Assembly (NCBI GenBank): GCA_025618425.1
Contig: CM046850.1
Coordinates: 4,537,486 to 4,601,485, forward strand
Origin: Heliocidaris tuberculata
Lineage: Eukaryota > Echinodermata > Echinoidea > Camarodonta > Echinometridae
Direction of reading: 5' to 3'
DNA length: 64,000 nucleotides
Shown: one piece after another, positions 58,356-64,000 of the stretch
How positions within the stretch are numbered: the stretch's first letter is position 1
Layout: each line of letters begins with the position of its first letter
Translations under genes and position numbers: made by a program
Notes under the pieces: generated by a model
What the model was told of the DNA's origin: nothing
What the model saw: the letters and a program-made list of their open reading frames with translations, nothing else
Database searches by the model: none

Positions 58356-59337
58356 CTCAAAGTGATGAAACTACAAGCCAAGGGAGCACAATCATTGTTA
58401 AGACCGGATACTTGAGTGTATGCAGTGTAACATGATCAGAGAGGTCAATTTTTAACAAGTGGGCAAAAACTTGAAATTAGTTGCGTCCTCATGGCACACA
58501 ACTTCGCGTGAGGAACCCCGCTGCTTGTAGTTTTTTGGATAAGCTATCAAATGGTTTCAAAAGTTACGAAACCATAAGTTCATCTGAATGGTTTGTAACT
58601 ACAAAGTAAACCTTGAGTTCTGAAACTATGAGCTAAACTTAAAGTTTATGGACCATTGCGTGAACTTTACTTGAGTTTCAATACCAGCTTAAATCATGTG
58701 TGTATTTATGATCATGGGAAAAATACAATTCATTTGTAATGCAGGCCCCTACATGTACATTGTAAAGCTGAAAAGAGAACCAACTCCATACAAATGTCAT
58801 GGAGTATGTAATTTGGTCATGGGAGCATGAAATTTGCAGAGAGAAAACTTTTTTTAAAGAGGAAAGAATCATGTTTTTCAACTGGATTTCATAGATGTAT
58901 GGGGCATTGTGCTGGATAATGGCTACGACTGATAATAGATGATTCTGTCGTAAATGTTCTCATAATAAATCATTTATACGGACTGCTTTGTCCTCGACCA
59001 TGTACTGCCTCATATGATGGTTCAAAGGAACCAATGTAAAATGTATGGGAATTACTTTATGGGAGTCTGCCAGGAGCAGTTCTTGGGCATAATGTTGTCA
59101 GCAGCATACAATATTTGTGGGAATAAAAGCTTGAAATGAGAAGATATGATATTTCATTTTTGGGGTGTAGTGAATAGAGGCATTTCATTTGCCTGATACA
59201 AATTAACCCTGTTCAAAGGCAGGCCTTCATTCCTCATCCAGAACTGTTCATAACATCGCTGTAAGTAAAATATGAAAATTTAAACATTATACAGTGTAGG
59301 CTAATGATACATGTAGCTTATTGTTTATCATGTTTAT

Positions 59338-60560
59338 CATCTCCTCAATTGGTCTTATTTGTCATATCAATTTTATGCATAATCTCGACCTAATGCCATC
59401 CAACGGCTGTATGAAACTGGTAACCGAGCAAGATATCCCGCTAGCATCAAACAGCTAACAGCACAATATATCAAATCCTGTTCTGCACCTCTCTTTTAAA
59501 AAGTTCATTAAGAATTTTTTTTCAATGTAATAAGTAATAACATGGTAAATTGTTCACCACCGAGAGCTTATTTGTCACATCTATGAATGTCTTCAATTGG
59601 CCATATTTGTCAGATCTATGTACATATAATATGTACAGTGTAGGCATTATGATGTTCAAAGGCTTTACATGAAACTGGTAACTGAGCCAGATATCCTGTT
59701 AGCATCAAACAGTGCGTCAAACAGTGCAATATATTCCAAAACTTTTTTTTTTAAACAGAGTTTGTAAGATCATTAGAAATAATAACATTATATTGTAGGC
59801 AAATGAGAGCTGATTTGTCACTTTTCTATGATGGTCTTCCATTGGACTTATTTCTCATATATATTGATTTAATCATAACATATGGGCCTAATGCCTGTGT
59901 GTTATGTGAAAGTCACTGTGGTTTGTTCCGCATTGTGAGAATCTCTAAAAAGGCGCAGAGCTGGAATGCTCCCCATGTGGATTCAAGAAGGTGCATATAT
60001 TATGTGCTGGCAAGCCTCGATCTGGGGTAATAAATATATCTGTAAAGTACCCAGAGACATAGTAGATGAATTAGGCACTATATAATGAAGAACATTATCA
60101 TTATTATTATTAGCTAAAGGCGTACAGTTCTCCGTTCCATCGTCTCCATAAAGTTCAAAGAATCGAAATCAAAGAGACTGGGGTGACAGAGCACTTCTTG
60201 CTGCTGCACCTCGGCTCTAGAACTTCCTACCCCACTCAATTAGAATGTAACCCACACAAAACTTGTTTTTAAAAAAATTGAAAACATAATGTCAGATTAT
60301 TTTGCTTGATTTCTATAATATATTTCGCAATGTTATCTATTCCATACTACATGTATTTACTCTGTCTTATTTAATTTTCTTAAATATTTTGTCTTACATT
60401 TGTATGTTTATTAAGCCTTGAGCCTTGAGCATCCCTTGGGATGGATATGTGCGCATTAGAAATGGTGTTATTATTATTATTATTAACGGCTGTATGAAAC
60501 CGTAACCAAGCCAGATATCCTATTAGCATCAAACGGTGCAATACATCCTGCTTAATATAA
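59338..60560. repeat. Diverged ~240-bp tandem array interrupted by SINE fragments
   Basis: CTGTATGAAACTGGTAACCG, TTACATGAAACTGGTAACTG and CTGTATGAAACCGTAACCAA each precede AGATATCCxGxTAGCATCAA, near 59408, 59665 and 60488. The spacer 59900-60480 contains SINE-like tails. Confidence 0.8.
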
Positions 60561-60702
60561 ACAGGAAACCATCATCATACATGTATGAATGCTCTACTTC
60601 TCAGAAATCTCATAATGTTATTCCGTCCGTTTGGTTCATTCCTTGGTCATTGTCTCACCATGTACTGGATGCTTCATGGACAAATGGTTATGGATATAGC
60701 AT

Positions 60703-61084
60703 TTAAAGGTAAAATTGAGTTCTGGTCATGAGATTGAATTGTCAAAGAAACTGTCTTAAAGCCATCGTAAAAGGTTGATTACATAGCACATGATAATTTG
60801 AGTATGCTGTAATGTTTTGAAATCACCAAAATGGTAAGAAAATGACTCAATCCTGCTGAGAGTCACATGCACTGCACACAGAAATGTGTATATGGGACTA
60901 CACATAAATGTTCGGCCCGAACATTCCAGCTGTTTCTTGTCATATTTTGAATATGAGGGCTATTTGAAGAGCAATCCTTTTCAGGGGACATATCTATTAT
61001 GATGATCTTCCCAACTAACATAAAAAGATTTAGAAAGCTCACAAATTGTTTTTTACCTTTCCTAGAACTGAACCTTCCCTTTAA
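60703..61084 (-). mobile_element. MITE family R1, copy 7, TTAA-flanked
   Basis: Between TTAA at 60703 and TTAA at 61081; the ends are AAAGGTAAAATTGAGTTCTG and GAACTGAACCTTCCCTTTAA, with R1 landmarks in inverse orientation. Confidence 0.86.
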
Positions 61085-61183
61085 GGATCATCTTAATCCT
61101 GGTGATGATGGAAAATGAATTTGTCCTGTCTTGTCTTGGTTGAGTCAGCACATGCAGGCTAGCTGTACTCCACCAACTTTATA

Positions 61184-61516
61184 ATAGCGAGCTTTCGATT
61201 TCTGCTCCGAACGACTTCTGCGACGAGTCACCAGAGCGTGGAGACGTCGCACAGGCCAAGTCCGTTCACTTCACGTTATACGCTTTCGATCTCTCACGAC
61301 GGTGTGGGTCGCACTTTCATCCATATTTGGAGCTTGTATGACGTCATATATATGAACGTTCGTGCTGAATCTAGGACGACGGCAAAACCAGGGTGCACGC
61401 GTCCTCGATTCGGCTAGTGGACGAGGGAGACGACGTGACGCATGCGCAGAGCTTCAAAAAATCTGGTTCGATCGTACCAGTCGACTATGTCGACGTGCAA
61501 ATCGAAAGCTCGCTAA
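61184..61516. mobile_element. GC- and CpG-rich foldback element
   Basis: The ends are ATAGCGAGCTTTCGATTTCT and AAATCGAAAGCTCGCTAA. The 333-bp interior is dense in CG dinucleotides (GACGTCGCACAGG, CACGACGGTGTGGGTCGC, GACGACGTGACGCATGCGCA), unlike the AT-rich surroundings. Short direct and inverted repeats built on GACG/CGTC. Confidence 0.8.
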
Positions 61517-61697
61517 AAGGGGGCTGTGATCGCCGGGCAAGCAGGTTGCTACTTACTGGGCTTTTTGTTTATTTAGTTGCATTTTGAATGAGTCCAATGA
61601 ATTTAATGACATGGTGTCGATGTTTAGTTCGTTCCAGTCCTTTATCGTGCACGGGAAGAAACTGAACTTGTGGGTGTCGCCTTTGATGAGCTGACGC

Positions 61698-62283
61698 TTA
61701 AAGGAAACTAAAACCCAAGGAGAGAATCAATGTTATTGGAAAGTGAAAATTCAGAGAAGCACTTTACAAAAAGTTTCATTAAAATTGGTTAAAAAATGAG
61801 AGTTATGGAAGTTTGAAAAGTCTCGTTTTACTTTTTATGGGGATCCTCAAATTGGCAAAATTGCTTCAAAATGGCTGATTTTGGGAACAACTCTCCATTT
61901 GTTTTGTACACAGATTTTCAGATTTTCCCCATTATCTTTCAAGGTGCAGTTAATCTCCTTCTGAGCTCAACATATATAATGGGAAAATGTATTTTACACC
62001 ACATATGTCGAGTTCAGGAGGAGACAAGGAGCACCCTGAAAGATAATGGGGAAAATCTGAAAATCTGTATACAAAACAAATGGAGAGTTGTTCACAAAAT
62101 CAGCCATTTTGAAGCAATTTTGCCAATTTGAGGATCCCCATAGAAAGTAAAACGAGACTTTACAAACTTCCATAATTCTTTTTATTTTTTAACCAATTTT
62201 AATGAAACTTTTTGTAAAGTGCTTCTCTGAATTGTCACTTTCCAATAACATTGATTTTCTCCTTGGGTTTAGGTTTCCTTCAA
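61698..62283. mobile_element. Large ~580-bp foldback element, one TTAA border
   Basis: The left arm starts TTAAAGGAAACTAAAACCCA and the right arm ends GGGTTTAGGTTTCCTTCAA. The arms match over roughly 280 bases each, for example CACTTTACAAAAAGTTTCAT versus ATGAAACTTTTTGTAAAGTG. The centre is near 61990. The ORF that crosses it is a by-product. Confidence 0.87.
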
Positions 62284-62934
62284 GTTTGTAGCATGATCAA
62301 ATGAACCTTACACTGAATGTGCATGACTTTATAAGAAAAATATGATATGCTTATGAAAAGAAAATCACCATCATATGAATTAATGCTCTCCTTTTCAGAA
62401 ATCTCATCATGTTATTCCGTCCATTTGGTTCATTCCTCGGTCACCGTCTCGCCATGTACTGGACACTCCATAGACAAATGGTGACCAATATCATGGGGTA
62501 CCATATAAAGGTTATCTCGTGTTCTGGTAATGATCCACAAGAAATTCAAACAGAGAATGTTCTTCCCGTCCATTTGGTTCATTCTTCGGTCACTGTCTTG
62601 CCATGTACTGGGCGCCCCATTGGTTATAAATATCTTCGCTATCGTGGAGTAGCATTTGTCCCGGTTATGATAGAAGATAAACTCTCACAGAATCAAACAA
62701 AAGTTAAAATGACTGTCCAAGACTATAATTTTATCTACCCTGCATAGAACATCGATCCAGTCAAGTAACGGGCTTATCCTTAAGTGCTTTTCTCCTTGTT
62801 TGTACATGTATTTTCTGCTCTCAATGTCATAATGTGATTATTCTTTGTTCCTTTATTGCTAAATAATTAATATTTTAGTGACGTACATGTAACAATAAAA
62901 TGATATTTGCCTATCAATGTTGGTAGAAACTGCA

Positions 62935-63018
62935 TATTGTCTGTTTGGAGCAAGAGGGGCGTTAACTCTGTGTTAAAGTATACTAGTTAACGCCTTCTGG
63001 CTCTCAACAGACGATATG
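62935..63018. repeat. Short hairpin repeat, copy 5
   Basis: GGAGCAAGAGGGGCGTTAAC and GTTAACGCCTTCTGGCTCTC are inverted around a 20-base loop. Confidence 0.8.
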
Positions 63019-64000
63019 AATAAAGAAAGATTTAAGGAAAGATATTAAGGAAATCAAACTGAAAATCCAAGCCCTTATTGCAGTAACATGCAGACTCCTA
63101 TGCACCAATGTGCATTGTGGTTTTCAGTGACTGTATTTCTCAACCAAGGAATAAGAACTCATATATATTTATAACTTTTTTTAAATGAATGTGTATACAT
63201 GTGGATATACAGTAACTGAAGCTTCTTATAAGGATTTTGCCTCTCCATATACTGTACGTATGTATGCATTCTAGGTTTGGCTACTTCATATAGTGTGCTC
63301 CTATAAGAAAAATTCATAGTACTGGACTTGCAATCAAATCTAGCTAAATGACTATCTGTCATTAGGACTAATCAAGTGGGACTGATTAGAGGTCACTGAC
63401 CTGTGACGCATGAGCCGAAATGGAGCAAAGCTTTATAATGTCAACCTTACTCATCATAGCCAGGAACCATAAACTGTGCGGGTACTCAATACTACAAGTA
63501 GGTGTGTCTCCATTTGCCCAAACAAGCTTAAGATATCAGACTAGTAGTGCTTTAAACAACAGTAAAATGTTTGAAGTTCCCTGTGCCCATTAGTCTGAGT
63601 TGAGCAATCTTGCTTGCTTGAGGAATTACATTGTAGCTCAAGCTTCAGAACATATCAGAGTCTACCTGCATCTTCACCAGCTAATCAGTCCACTAACTAA
63701 CTCCTATGGTAAGTCCTAGTATGGTTGGGATAATAGTTTGAGCATGGACCTGGTACGTCCATGGTTTGAGTTACATGTAATATCCCGATATTCAAGGTAC
63801 AAGGCGAAATAGCCTGCTGTTTGCGACGTTTCACAGTGAATTAACCTCAAGCTAGTTGGGATTGGACTAATTTCCCCGGATAAGAATTAGCAGACTATTT
63901 CCAAAACTCAGGCTAATGAGAATGGGCCTGATTCCTGTGGGGAGAGATGATAACCCATAGTACAACATTCAGCTGTCAGTAGACAGATAGAGGACCCACC

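Larger units (their letters stand above)
60599..62625. repeat. Three copies of a ~95-bp segment split by mobile elements
   Basis: ATTCCGTCCGTTTGGTTCAT (60620), ATTCCGTCCATTTGGTTCAT (62416) and TTCCCGTCCATTTGGTTCAT (62561) each lead into CTCGGTCACxGTCTCGCCAT-like text. R1 copy 7, the CpG-rich foldback and the large palindrome lie between copies 1 and 2. Confidence 0.85.

Noticed and set aside
61871..62131. 86-residue plus-strand ORF
   Set aside because: Lies across the centre of a palindrome; the two halves are complements of each other.
62409..62747. 112-residue plus-strand ORF
   Set aside because: It spans two copies of a tandem repeat that also occurs at 60620; no domain, and the repetition is at DNA level.

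Overview
The window looks like animal (metazoan) genomic DNA, most probably from a sea urchin or close echinoderm. It is AT-rich and intron-rich. It carries a tRNA-derived SINE family, many short inverted-repeat elements and many microsatellites, and contains essentially one protein-coding gene. The echinoid assignment is inference from this character; no marker gene proves it.

The gene runs on the minus strand. It is a germinal-centre-kinase-IV / MAP4K family serine-threonine kinase, the invertebrate counterpart of vertebrate TNIK, MINK1 and MAP4K4 and of fly misshapen. I could place 21 internal exons between 45369 (5' side) and 899 (3' side). All have GT-AG boundaries. The splice phases agree at every junction, and the exons sum to 2694 nt, an exactly open frame of 898 codons. 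In transcript order they encode most of the kinase domain (exons w1-w7), an acidic and proline-rich linker (w8-w17), and the first part of the C-terminal citron homology (CNH) domain (w17-w21). The first exons (start codon, glycine loop and ATP-binding lysine) and the last CNH exons lie outside the window or were not found. The long Gln/Glu/Arg coiled coil that follows the kinase tail in vertebrate paralogues is missing from the exon chain I can build.

Layout from low to high coordinate: 1-4365, CNH exons w21-w17; 4836-8000, short linker exons w16-w12, two of them beside decayed partial copies of themselves; 8-19 kb, larger introns with w11-w8; 19.1-22.4 kb, the kinase C-lobe exons w7-w5 with ghost copies of w7 and w6; 22.4-45.4 kb, large introns with w4-w1; 45.4-64 kb, about 18.6 kb with no exon I can recognise, taken to be the intron or upstream region before w1.

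The intergenic-like DNA is full of short non-autonomous elements. Many end in TTAA and start AAGGG or CCCTTTC, as expected for piggyBac-type (TTAA target) MITEs. There are at least six such families, with one nested pair. Other foldback elements, a short hairpin family, several diverged tandem arrays, poly-C/poly-G tracts and a telomere-like stretch are also present. I see no transposase or reverse transcriptase ORF, no rRNA, no functional tRNA and no CRISPR array. The two most unusual signals are the repeated creation and decay of partial exon copies at four separate exons of one gene, and the density of TTAA elements in its introns.
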